This document shows, one piece after another, positions 54,824 to 64,000 of a stretch of 64,000 bases of DNA (position 1 is the stretch's first letter; every line of letters starts with the position of its first letter). The notes under the pieces were generated by a model. It was not told where the DNA came from. It saw only the letters and a program-made list of their open reading frames with translations, and ran no database searches. The stretch lies in the NCBI RefSeq assembly GCF_014694405.1, contig NZ_JAAUWV010000001.1, positions 62,001 through 126,000 of the forward strand, given 5' to 3'. Origin of the DNA: Pseudoalteromonas sp. S16_S37 (lineage in GTDB: Bacteria; Pseudomonadota; Gammaproteobacteria; Enterobacterales; Alteromonadaceae). Made by a program: the position numbers and the translations under genes.

Positions 54824-57800
54824 ATGAATGTATGGCATGACTTCGCTTTAGTTGCCAATCAGTATCGCTCAAATACGGCGATAGAATACGGTTCGTTAAG
54901 ATATTCTTACGATCAACTTAGCCAAGCGGTTGCAAGTTTGCAGCAACAGGTGTCGCAACAGCTCGCTAGTCAAGGCCACGCAACGGCACAGCCTGTACGC
55001 ATTGCCGTTTACCTAGATAAATCACCATTGTGGGTAGCCAGTTTGTTGATGACTCAAAAAGCTGGGCATATTTTTATTCCAATAGACCCTAAATGGCCAG
55101 CAAAGCGCATTGAGCTTATTTTACGCCAAGCGCAACCTAATCTTGTGTTATGTGACAAACACACCGTCAGTTGCTTATCAGATATAGCTAATACTTTACT
55201 CATCAACGATACGGCTTTTGATGCTCAAACAAGCGAAGAGTTAACAGGGCAAAACGCTCATCAGGCGGGCTATCTTTACTTTACCTCGGGTTCAACAGGT
55301 GAGCCAAAAGGAATTTTAGGGCGCACAGATTCGCTAGCACATTTTATTCGTTGGCAATCAGATTTTGTACAGGTAGGGGAACAAGACAAGGCCAGCATGC
55401 TCACCTCGGTTGGCTTTGACCCGGTACTGCGAGACACCTTATTGCCTTTGTGTAACGGGGCAACATTGGTTATTCCTACGCATGCTGATATTTTGCTCGA
55501 CCCTCAGGCAACACTAAAGTTTTTAGCTGATTCAAAAGTGACCCTAGTTCACCAAGTGCCTTCGATTGTTGAGCTATGGCTTGGACAACCCAAGCGCAGT
55601 ATTGTGGAGGCGTTTTCTCATATTCGCGCGCTGATGCTGGCAGGTGAAAAGCTGCGCCCTGAGCTGGCTGCCAGTATTTATGCACAAGCCCCTGAACAAC
55701 TAACCCTGTATAACTTGTATGGCCCAACGGAAACAACCTTAGCGCGCTTTTGTTACCCAGTACCTAAGCTGTCATTAACAGAACTTAAAGCGCTGGGCGC
55801 AACAATTCCGGTGGGTAAGCCAATAGCTGATAGCGCATTTTTGCTTAAACAAAACGAGCAAGAAAATGAAACGCAGAGTCGTGGTGAAGTGGTCATTAGC
55901 ACTGAGTATTGTTCAGCAGGCTATTGGGAAGCAGAGCAATTAAAGGCGATAGCTTTTAGTGACTCTTCACAGCAGTGTGACTATGCAACGGGCGACCAAG
56001 GCGAGCTGAATAGTCAGGGCGATTTGGTAATTTTGGGGCGCCTTGATAAGCAAATAAAAATTAACGGTCAGCGCGTTGAGTTAGCTGAAATTGAGCTTGC
56101 GTATGAGCGCCTTGCTGAAGTTGATAAAGCGGTTGTGACATATCATCAAAATGCACAAGGTGTTCACCATATTTGCGCGCATTTAATTGCACCTCAAACA
56201 CTTGAATTGGAACAGTTGCATCGCCAATTGGCAGAGCAATTACCCGTTTATATGATCCCGAGTAAAGTCTTCCAGCATGCACGTTTTGAGTTATTACCAA
56301 ACGGTAAATCGGACCGCATGTTATTACTTAACTTTGCAAAAGGCGATGTGCAGCTAAGTGATGTAGTACAGCTGGCATCAATACCAAGCGATGACAGCGC
56401 GATATCATGGCCATCAGAGCTGCCAATAGCGCAAACAATCACAGCGCTTTGGCAGTCAGTTTTTACAGATGCACACTTTTGTGCAGCTGCCTCTGCATTT
56501 GCCTTGGGCGGCTCTTCGCTGCAGCTCGTCTCTTTACTTGCTCAGCTTAAATTGCAAACGGGTGTTGCGATACCGTACTTTGAGTTTGCCAAACAGCCAA
56601 CACCGGCGCATTTGTTAGCCTTGTATAGTCAGTATGCAGATACACCTGCGCAGCAGCAAAGTACTGAGCTTGTTGATGCAAACTCGCTGACATTGGCGCA
56701 AAAAGGGCTGGTGTTTACTCAGCAGCTTTACCCGCAGCAGCCACTGTACAATATGCCTTATGCAATAACCTTCGCGGGCAACGTAGACGTTGAAAGGCTT
56801 TCACTGGCATTAGCAAATCTCAGCGAAAACGAAGGGTTATCACAGGCCATCGATTTAGATAATTTGCAATGGCGCAGCGGACAATGCCCTAGCTTAACCA
56901 GCTTGCAAGTAGAGCAGCTAGTGGATGCCAAGCAAGCGTTAGAGCAGTGGGCTGCAGCGTTGTTTGACTTAGAAAACGGCCCGCTACTTAAAGTGATGGT
57001 GGTACAAAGCCAATCACATTGGCAACTGGCCATCTGTGCGCACCATTTGCTGATGGATGCCGATAAGTTTGCGCTTATATTTGAGAACTTGTTAGCGCTT
57101 TATCACCAAACAGCGCCTATTGAAGCGCCTGCGCAACAAGACAATCGCCAATTGCTGGCTGATTATAACAGTGCGCAAAACTACTGGCAGCAAAAGTTAG
57201 CTGGGGTAAATACTGAGCTTGACTTAACGGGCATGCAATATAACACCATGCCTTTTAGTGGTGGTTTGCACTCGTTTGAGCTTTCTGAGCAACTAACCAA
57301 GTCTTTGCTGGGCCTAGCAAAGCAGCAGCAAGTATCAATAAATAGCGTACTGTTCAGCGCTTTTCAGGTGTTTTTATTCAAATATTCCTGCCAGTCACAA
57401 ATTATCACCGGCTTACCATTTAAGGTTACGAGTGCTCAGCAGACGCGCTTTAATATTAATCCGCTGCCCATTGTGACTGAGTTTGATATGCAGCAGCCAT
57501 TTAGTGAGCTGCTGGCGCACGTATCGCAAGATATTCAAACTGCTATTCATTATGGTATCTACCCATTTGCCAATATGGTGTGTGACTTAAACTTACAGGG
57601 CACACTTGGTTTTCATCCTGTTTTTCAAAGCTTATTTGCTTATCACGAAAATACCTTGCCCGTTGTTTATAGTACAGCAGGCTTAGAGCGCATCGACAGC
57701 AAAATAGCACGCTATAGCTTAAGTGCAGATATGTGGTTGCATGGCACGCAACTAAAAGGCTTGTTTGAGTATGGTGCTATTGCGTTTGATGCGTATCAGG

Positions 57801-60800
57801 CGGCTCACATTGTTGCTCACTTCAAGCAATTGCTTGAGTCGATTGTGGCACAGCCCAATGCGCCATTATCACAGTTGAGTGTGTTAGATGAGTGCCAGCA
57901 ACAGCGGCTTCATGAGTTGGCTAGAGTCAGTGGCCAAATGCCAAAAATTCATACCATAGATGGCATGATTAAGGCGCAAGCTTTGGCAACACCAACACTT
58001 GGTGCAGTGACCTATCAATCACAGACCATCAGCTATGAAGAGCTAGAGGCGCGAGCCTTGTCGTGGGCTAAGCAACTTTATCAACTGGGCGTGCGACCTA
58101 ACACCCGAGTGGGATTAAGTATCTCGCGCTCAATTGAGCTGGTGGTGGGCTTTTACGCAATATTAAAATTAGGCGCGGTATATGTGCCGCTTGACCCTGA
58201 TTACCCCGCGCAGCGCCGAGAATTTATCATTGCAGACACGCAAATGCGCTTTTTGTTATGTGAACCGCAAGTGCTTGAGCAATATCAAGCGATGGACGTA
58301 CGTTGCTTAGTTTTTGATAACAACAGTGCTATTTATGAGCACGGTGCAAGCGCCCCATTATGTTTGGATGAATTGGCAGAGTTACCTAGCTATCAAGCAG
58401 AGCATACCGGCCAAGATGTGGCTTACATTATTTATACTTCTGGCTCCACGGGTAAACCTAAAGGGGTGGAAGTCCCTCACATTGGGGTATGTAACTTAGC
58501 CTATGGCGAAGTTGAATTTCTCGATATGAAACCAGGCAGTAAAGTGCTGCAGTTTGCTTCATTTAGCTTTGATACCTCTATCTGGGAAATCGTAATGACG
58601 CTGTGTTCGGGCGGCGTGTTGGTAATGGCGGATAAACTGGCTATTTTACCCGGGCCTGACTTGGCCAAAACGTTACTTGAGCAGCGTATTACTCATGTGA
58701 CTTTGCCTGCATCGTCTTTAGCGGCCTTGCCTTATCAAGAGTATCCAGATTTAAGCGTGATCATTACCGCCGGTGAAGCCTGTGCCATCGATTTATTGAG
58801 GTTATGGGGTAAAGGTCGCCGTTTTGTCAATTCATACGGACCAACCGAGGCATCGGTAAGTGCCAGTAACGCCGAGCTGCAGTGGGATGATGAGTTGGTT
58901 CATATAGGTCATCCACTTCCCAATGTGCAAACTTGGATTTTAGACAGCGCACAACAGCTGCGACCACAAGGTTTACCCGGTGAGTTATATGTTGGCGGAA
59001 TTGGCGTTGCCAAAGGCTATTTAAACCGCCCAGAGCTAACAGCAGAAAAATTTGTTGCCGACCCATTTACCGCAGATAAACACGCCAAAATGTATCGCAC
59101 GGGTGACTTGGTACGACTCAATCAGCATGGTCAGTTGGAGTTTTTAGGGCGCATAGACGAGCAGGTTAAAGTGCGAGGCTATCGCATAGAACCCAGCGAA
59201 ATAGAAACCGTGCTCAGACAAGATGCCCACATTATTGATGCCAAAGTGATTGTAAAACACTTGGAGTCAGTCCCTTTGCTGGTGGCTTATGTGAGTATTG
59301 GGCAACATACATTCGATGAAAAAACGCTACGTGGCTACTTAGCCAAGCAGCTGCCGAGCTATATGCAACCAGACCGCTTTGTGGCAATGGAAGACTTTCC
59401 GCGTTTACCAAACAATAAAATAAACGTAAAAGCGCTGCCTGAGCCGCAAGTGCAAAGTGCGCAAACGTACGACTTTGATGGTGATGATGAAGTAGCAGGC
59501 CAAGTAGCCTGTGTGTGGCAAGACTTTTTAGCCGTAGAGCACATAACACAAAGTGATAACTTCTTTAGCTTAGGTGGCAACTCATTGTTGGCCGTGTCGA
59601 TGATGCGGGTATTAAGCAAAGCATTTGCCGTTGATTTAGGGGTCAGTGAGTTATTTAGATACCCAACGGTGGGTGAGCTGGCGCTGCACATCACCCAGCT
59701 GTTACAAGATAAGCCAGAGGAAGCCAATCACGGCAAGCTGCAAATTGAAAGTCAAACTTGGTATCCCATGACTGCCTCGCAGCAGCGTTTGTATTATTTG
59801 CAGCAACTAGATGAACAGGCGATTAGCTATAACTTGGCATTTTGCGACTTTCTGACTGGTGAACTGCAAACCGATAAGCTCTATAAGGCATTAGAGTTAA
59901 CACTTAAACGCCATGGCGGGTTGCGCTGTGAATTTAGACAATCAAGCGCGGGTTTAGAGCAACGTGTTGTTGATAATGCACTGCTGCTTAAGCAAATCGA
60001 TTACTCGGCTCAGTCAGAACTATTTTTTGATTTTTGCCAACAGTTTAGCGATAAAGCGCGAACGCAAGTGTGGAACCTAAGCGATGGGGTGCCACTTCAG
60101 CTTACTTTTATCACCGATAACTGCGCGCATCACGCGGTCATTTTAGCATGCCACCATATCATGCTCGACCAAGAGGCATTGGCGCGTTTTCGAAGTGATT
60201 GGCAGCAAATCTATTTGCAACTGTGCGATGTAAATTATGATGAATTAGCAATACAGCAAGACACTGTTGATTATCAAATCATCAAGCATGCACTTTGGCA
60301 GCAGCAAAACCGTGGCTCTGTGGCTTGGCAAAACAGCCTTGATTTTTGGCTATCACAGCTAAGCGATGCTCAAGCACAATTGAATTTACCGATTGCTAAT
60401 AAAACTCACAGCGCTGCGCAAGTGAGCATCGTTCAGCAGCAAGTTGATGAAGTTGTTCAAACGTGGGTGAGTGCGCTTGCAAAGCAGCTGCAATGTTCTG
60501 AATTTAATTGCTGGTTTGGCTTATTCTATGGGTTTTTATATCGCTATTGTGGCGCGCAGCAAGATATTACCTTATTACTGCCAATATTAGGCTTATCAAC
60601 GCAAGAAGACTATGTGGGTTTGCGCTTAAATACCCTTGCGCTAAGGCAGCAATGTGATGGTAAACAAACGCTTAGTCAGCTTATCAGCCAAACTCGCAAA
60701 CGCTTTTTAGATGCCACCCGTCATGGACAAATCCCTTTTGATGAGGTGGTTGATGCCCTTGGATGGGGCGGTGACAAAGCCCCAGAGGTGATGTTTGTTT

Positions 60801-63800
60801 ATAAAGAAAGCTCAAGGCAGCAGACGTTACCAAATATACATACTCAGAGCTTAGCGCTTGATAGTCAGCAGGCTAAGTTCCCATTAACGCTGTTTGTTGA
60901 GGCAAGCGACCAAGCATACGGCGCAAACTGCAAGTGGGAATATGATAGCGCACGCGTAAGTGAGCAACATATGCAGCAGATACAAGCTGCATGGCACCTG
61001 TTTTTGGTGAATTTAAGTAAGCTTGATAGCAATACGACAGCGCTCAGTGAGGTAGCAATTAATGCACACACTTATCAGCAGCCCAGTTTTATCGCCCAGC
61101 AGCAGGCTTTGCCTGCAACTTGGCTCGTTGAGCAGCTACAACATGCCGAGCTGCAACACGCTACTCAATTGGCTTTATCACAAGGTGATGTACAGCTCAG
61201 TTATGCTCAGGCCAAGCAGCAAAGTGGACAACTGGCTAATTGGTTGCAAGAACAAGCATGTAATAAGGCTCATCAACCGCGCTGTTTAATATTGCAAAAA
61301 CACAGCCCGATGTTGGTGATAAGCATTATGGCCGCAATAAAAGCGGGCTGGTGTTATATCCCCGTTGACCCAAGTTATCCCGCTGCACGTGTTGCCCATA
61401 TTATTGCTGATGCCAAGCCTGATATGATTTTGACGGATAGACAAAGCGCAGCCGATTTTGCCTTAGATGAGTGCACCCCTTGGGTAGCTGTTGACCAAAG
61501 CTCGTTACCTTGGCAGCACTACAGTCAAGATTTTCAAATCGCAAAGTGCGCACAGGCGGCGTACATTATTTATACCTCAGGTTCTACCGGTAAGCCAAAA
61601 GGGGTGGAAGTTGGCTTATCCAGTTTGGCGCATTACTTAGCGTTTGCGACGTCGACTTACTTACCTGCATCGCTCGAAGGCGGCATGATCTTTCACAGTT
61701 CGGTGGGCTTTGATGCAACGGTTACGAGTTTATTTTTGCCGTGGTTAACGGGTCGTCCTCTTTACATCGTTGAGCCTTCAAAGCCGCTAGAGTCACTATG
61801 TGAATTATTTAGCCAGCGCCATTATGGCGCAGTAAAAATCGCTCCTGCACATTTAGATGTGTTACGCCAGCATGTGTCTGCTGAGCACTTAGATAATGCA
61901 GCGCACCTTATTATTGGCGGGGATGCGCTGCATTATGGTGCGCTTGAATCATGGCGTGACACCGATGTGGTGGTATTTAATGAGTATGGCCCAACGGAGG
62001 CCACGGTTGGCTGTGGTATCTATCACTTTGCACCTAAGCGATGTAATGACACCGGCCCTGTGCCAATCGGTCAAGCGATTGCGGGGACTGAACTGTTGGT
62101 ACTCGATAAAGACCATAATCTGGTGCCTTGTGGGGTGATTGGTGAGCTATATATTGCTGGATTTAGCTTGGCCCATGGCTATGTAAATATGCCCGAAGTA
62201 ACCGCTGAAAAGTTCAGTGACCATCCTTTTGATAACACCAGAAAGATTTATCAAAGTGGCGACTTAGTTAGGTATAACGATGCGGGCCAATTGGTTTACT
62301 TAGGGCGTAAAGACAACCAAGTGAAATTAGCGGGCAATCGTATAGAGCTATCGGATGTAGAAGCCTGTGCCCTTAGCATTGATGTAGTGAGCGATGCGAT
62401 AGCCTTGATTAAAGACAATGCCCAAGGCAATAAGGTGTTAGCGCTTTATTATGTGTGCAGCGACGCGATTTCTCAGCAGCAGTTGCGTGCAAAATTAAGC
62501 GATGCGTTGCCACAGTATATGATCCCTGCGCAATTGTTTGAATTGGCAGCGATGCCGTTGACTCACAACGCTAAAGTGGACCGCGCTGCACTGCTGGCAA
62601 TCGAACCAAACAATAACAACACAACTGAAGATGAGCACACTTCTCCTGTAATAGAGACTTTGCGAGCAATTTGGCAAGAGGTGTTAAAGCTCGAGCGCAT
62701 TTCGGTCAATGATAACTTTTTTGCTTTGGGCGGCGACTCTATTGTTAGCTTGCAGATCATCTTCAAAGCGCGTGAGCAAGGGCTTAAGATCACCCCGAGA
62801 ATGATGCTAACGCATCAAAGCATTTCGCAATTAGCGGCAGTGGTGTCGTTAGAAACGCAGCAGCAAGTTACGCAACAAGAGGGGGAGTTTGCCTTAACCC
62901 CTATTTTGCAGTGGGCAATTGAATACAACGCACCACAAATTAACCACCTGAATCAATCACGTATAGTGACGTTACCTGATAACTGCGATTTGGCAATGTT
63001 ACAACAAGCGTTACTGAGTGTGATCAATCACCACGGCATGCTGCGCTTTAAGCTATCTCAGACGCAGCAGCAATGGCGAGCTGAAATAGCTCCAGCGTTG
63101 GCAGCGCTACAATTAAGTGAGCCTGTGAGCCTTAGCCATGACGAATTTGATGCGTGGCTCAAAATACAACAAAGCAGCTTAGATTTAACACAGCAGCCAT
63201 GGTTATTGCGCCAATTTGTGTTAGCCGATAACCAACTACGTTTGCTGTGGGTGATGCACCACGGTGCGGTGGACCATGTTTCTTGGCAAATCATCATCGA
63301 CGACTTAAATCGTGCTTATCAGCAGTTGCTAGCTGGGGAGTCGGTGCAGCTAGCAGCAGTCACCTGTGGCTACGGAAATTGGGCGCAGTGGTGCAATACG
63401 CACAGTGTTGCGACGATGGCTAAGGTGTCAAAAAGCAGTATTGCACGTTTGCCGTTATACGATGATGGCATGAATACGCTTCTTTTAGCGGGAGACACCC
63501 AAGTCTTTACTCAAACACTGCAATTTGATTTATACCAAGAACTGAATGACAGTGTACTTGCACAGCATGCTCAGCAAGTGTTATTGGTCAGTGCCATGGC
63601 GCAAGCCGTACGCGAGTGGGCCGAGATAGAGCGGGTACTGATTGTCAGTGAAAATCATGGTCGCGGCGTTGATGCATTGGATGTCAGTCGCACCGTAGGG
63701 TGGTTTACGCACTTTAATCCGCTGTTTGTGCAAACATCGGGGCGCTTGTTAGATACCCTACATGCCAGCCGACAGCAGGTTATGTCAGCAACGCAGTTAG

Positions 63801-64000
63801 CCAGCGTTGACCGTGCAATTGATAAAACCGTGTTAGAGCAGGCGCATGTGTGTCTTAACTTCTTAGGTAAAGCATCAACAAGTAACAACAAACAGGTGTT
63901 AGCGCTTGACCCTGAGCTATTACTACCTTATCAAACTGGCGCGCAAAACCGTCGTGGCTTTGCATTAACCTTGGATGTTGAAGCCACTGACAAAGGGTTA
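54824..64000 (+). CDS. Nonribosomal peptide synthetase, A-PCP-C-A-PCP-C-A-PCP-E..., 3' end outside window
   Basis: One open frame of 3059 codons from ATG 54824 (GGGAATTGG upstream) to the edge, no stop. A1 (about 10-500) has TSGSTGEPKG and YNLYGPTET; PCP1 LGGSS (Ppant Ser 565). C1 about 615-1030 has HHLLMDA (740-746). A2 about 1040-1530 has YTSGSTGKPKG; PCP2 LGGNSL (Ser 1587). C2 about 1640-2070 has HHIMLDQ (1777-1783). A3 about 2090-2590 has TSGSTGKPKG; PCP3 LGGDSI (Ser 2639), the form preceding epimerases. E domain from about 2690 has HHGAVDHVSW (2812-2821), ENHGRG and TVGWFT. A starter module, then two extension modules with D-configuration after module 3. Pocket residues: A2 D,T,W,T,I,A,S,V,S (Phe-like), A3 D,A,T,K,I,G,E,V,G (Asn-like). 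Product unknown. Confidence 0.95.
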   Translation, partial: MNVWHDFALVANQYRSNTAIEYGSLRYSYDQLSQAVASLQQQVSQQLASQGHATAQPVRIAVYLDKSPLWVASLLMTQKAGHIFIPIDPKWPAKRIELILRQAQPNLVLCDKHTVSCLSDIANTLLINDTAFDAQTSEELTGQNAHQAGYLYFTSGSTGEPKGILGRTDSLAHFIRWQSDFVQVGEQDKASMLTSVGFDPVLRDTLLPLCNGATLVIPTHADILLDPQATLKFLADSKVTLVHQVPSIVELWLGQPKRSIVEAFSHIRALMLAGEKLRPELAASIYAQAPEQLTLYNLYGPTETTLARFCYPVPKLSLTELKALGATIPVGKPIADSAFLLKQNEQENETQSRGEVVISTEYCSAGYWEAEQLKAIAFSDSSQQCDYATGDQGELNSQGDLVILGRLDKQIKINGQRVELAEIELAYERLAEVDKAVVTYHQNAQGVHHICAHLIAPQTLELEQLHRQLAEQLPVYMIPSKVFQHARFELLPNGKSDRMLLLNFAKGDVQLSDVVQLASIPSDDSAISWPSELPIAQTITALWQSVFTDAHFCAAASAFALGGSSLQLVSLLAQLKLQTGVAIPYFEFAKQPTPAHLLALYSQYADTPAQQQSTELVDANSLTLAQKGLVFTQQLYPQQPLYNMPYAITFAGNVDVERLSLALANLSENEGLSQAIDLDNLQWRSGQCPSLTSLQVEQLVDAKQALEQWAAALFDLENGPLLKVMVVQSQSHWQLAICAHHLLMDADKFALIFENLLALYHQTAPIEAPAQQDNRQLLADYNSAQNYWQQKLAGVNTELDLTGMQYNTMPFSGGLHSFELSEQLTKSLLGLAKQQQVSINSVLFSAFQVFLFKYSCQSQIITGLPFKVTSAQQTRFNINPLPIVTEFDMQQPFSELLAHVSQDIQTAIHYGIYPFANMVCDLNLQGTLGFHPVFQSLFAYHENTLPVVYSTAGLERIDSKIARYSLSADMWLHGTQLKGLFEYGAIAFDAYQAAHIVAHFKQLLESIVAQPNAPLSQLSVLDECQQQRLHELARVSGQMPKIHTIDGMIKAQALATPTLGAVTYQSQTISYEELEARALSWAKQLYQLGVRPNTRVGLSISRSIELVVGFYAILKLGAVYVPLDPDYPAQRREFIIADTQMRFLLCEPQVLEQYQAMDVRCLVFDNNSAIYEHGASAPLCLDELAELPSYQAEHTGQDVAYIIYTSGSTGKPKGVEVPHIGVCNLAYGEVEFLDMKPGSKVLQFASFSFDTSIWEIVMTLCSGGVLVMADKLAILPGPDLAKTLLEQRITHVTLPASSLAALPYQEYPDLSVIITAGEACAIDLLRLWGKGRRFVNSYGPTEASVSASNAELQWDDELVHIGHPLPNVQTWILDSAQQLRPQGLPGELYVGGIGVAKGYLNRPELTAEKFVADPFTADKHAKMYRTGDLVRLNQHGQLEFLGRIDEQVKVRGYRIEPSEIETVLRQDAHIIDAKVIVKHLESVPLLVAYVSIGQHTFDEKTLRGYLAKQLPSYMQPDRFVAMEDFPRLPNNKINVKALPEPQVQSAQTYDFDGDDEVAGQVACVWQDFLAVEHITQSDNFFSLGGNSLLAVSMMRVLSKAFAVDLGVSELFRYPTVGELALHITQLLQDKPEEANHGKLQIESQTWYPMTASQQRLYYLQQLDEQAISYNLAFCDFLTGELQTDKLYKALELTLKRHGGLRCEFRQSSAGLEQRVVDNALLLKQIDYSAQSELFFDFCQQFSDKARTQVWNLSDGVPLQLTFITDNCAHHAVILACHHIMLDQEALARFRSDWQQIYLQLCDVNYDELAIQQDTVDYQIIKHALWQQQNRGSVAWQNSLDFWLSQLSDAQAQLNLPIANKTHSAAQVSIVQQQVDEVVQTWVSALAKQLQCSEFNCWFGLFYGFLYRYCGAQQDITLLLPILGLSTQEDYVGLRLNTLALRQQCDGKQTLSQLISQTRKRFLDATRHGQIPFDEVVDALGWGGDKAPEVMFVYKESSRQQTLPNIHTQSLALDSQQAKFPLTLFVEASDQAYGANCKWEYDSARVSEQHMQQIQAAWHLFLVNLSKLDSNTTALSEVAINAHTYQQPSFIAQQQALPATWLVEQLQHAELQHATQLALSQGDVQLSYAQAKQQSGQLANWLQEQACNKAHQPRCLILQKHSPMLVISIMAAIKAGWCYIPVDPSYPAARVAHIIADAKPDMILTDRQSAADFALDECTPWVAVDQSSLPWQHYSQDFQIAKCAQAAYIIYTSGSTGKPKGVEVGLSSLAHYLAFATSTYLPASLEGGMIFHSSVGFDATVTSLFLPWLTGRPLYIVEPSKPLESLCELFSQRHYGAVKIAPAHLDVLRQHVSAEHLDNAAHLIIGGDALHYGALESWRDTDVVVFNEYGPTEATVGCGIYHFAPKRCNDTGPVPIGQAIAGTELLVLDKDHNLVPCGVIGELYIAGFSLAHGYVNMPEVTAEKFSDHPFDNTRKIYQSGDLVRYNDAGQLVYLGRKDNQVKLAGNRIELSDVEACALSIDVVSDAIALIKDNAQGNKVLALYYVCSDAISQQQLRAKLSDALPQYMIPAQLFELAAMPLTHNAKVDRAALLAIEPNNNNTTEDEHTSPVIETLRAIWQEVLKLERISVNDNFFALGGDSIVSLQIIFKAREQGLKITPRMMLTHQSISQLAAVVSLETQQQVTQQEGEFALTPILQWAIEYNAPQINHLNQSRIVTLPDNCDLAMLQQALLSVINHHGMLRFKLSQTQQQWRAEIAPALAALQLSEPVSLSHDEFDAWLKIQQSSLDLTQQPWLLRQFVLADNQLRLLWVMHHGAVDHVSWQIIIDDLNRAYQQLLAGESVQLAAVTCGYGNWAQWCNTHSVATMAKVSKSSIARLPLYDDGMNTLLLAGDTQVFTQTLQFDLYQELNDSVLAQHAQQVLLVSAMAQAVREWAEIERVLIVSENHGRGVDALDVSRTVGWFTHFNPLFVQTSGRLLDTLHASRQQVMSATQLASVDRAIDKTVLEQAHVCLNFLGKASTSNNKQVLALDPELLLPYQTGAQNRRGFALTLDVEATDKGL

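Noticed and set aside
58827..59066. Minus-strand and off-frame ORFs within the synthetase, including 55476-55736, 58827-59066 and 59359-59727
   Set aside because: They lie inside the single continuous NRPS frame with conserved motifs and are shadow frames.

Overview
The window looks like a chromosomal segment of a marine gammaproteobacterium of the Alteromonadales, most likely Pseudoalteromonas. That is an inference from gene order and protein style, not from a marker gene. Base composition is moderately AT-rich. Gene order matches conserved enterobacterial/vibrio blocks: maoP|hdfR; ndk-rlmN-pilW-rodZ-ispG-hisS-yfgM-bamB-der; queG|nnr-tsaE-amiB-mutL-miaA-hfq-hflX-hflK-hflC; purA-motX; proB-proA. 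MotX implies a sodium-driven polar flagellum and PilW a type IV pilus.

Layout. 1-4.1 kb: partial maoP, hdfR, an outer-membrane porin, and the trhP-yfhL tRNA-hydroxylation pair. 4.3-14.7 kb: housekeeping block (nucleotide, rRNA/tRNA modification, cell shape, isoprenoid, outer-membrane assembly and ribosome GTPase genes). It is interrupted after ndk by an array of twelve 14-bp tandem repeats and a perfect 15-bp hairpin. 14.9-21.0 kb: small stress and metabolism genes and a histidine kinase/response regulator pair. 21.1-32.1 kb: the queG|nnr...hflC super-block. 32.2-39.5 kb: purA, motX, a sodium/proton-type antiporter, proBA and tRNA-Ala(UGC). proB carries an in-frame amber codon that separates the kinase domain from the PUA domain. 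39.6-44.9 kb: lipoprotein, prolyl-tRNA editing-like protein, MFS carrier, YaiL, cytochrome c, and a class II aldolase plus enolase-superfamily pair.

45.0-47.4 kb is the accessory region that I could least explain. A 52-residue peptide with a Gly-Gly leader lies 23 nt upstream of the first of three tandem paralogous five-helix membrane proteins that I do not recognise. 47.5-54.1 kb holds a short-chain dehydrogenase, an RND efflux pump with its adaptor, a DUF2141 protein and a MipA/OmpV outer-membrane protein.

54.8 kb to the window end is one uninterrupted reading frame of more than 3059 codons. It encodes a nonribosomal peptide synthetase with domain order A-PCP-C-A-PCP-C-A-PCP-E and runs off the edge. 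The third adenylation domain has an asparagine-like pocket followed by an epimerase, so the product probably contains D-Asn. The most useful leads are the synthetase, the peptide/membrane-protein locus, the split proB, the LysM-extended PilW and the 14-bp repeat array.
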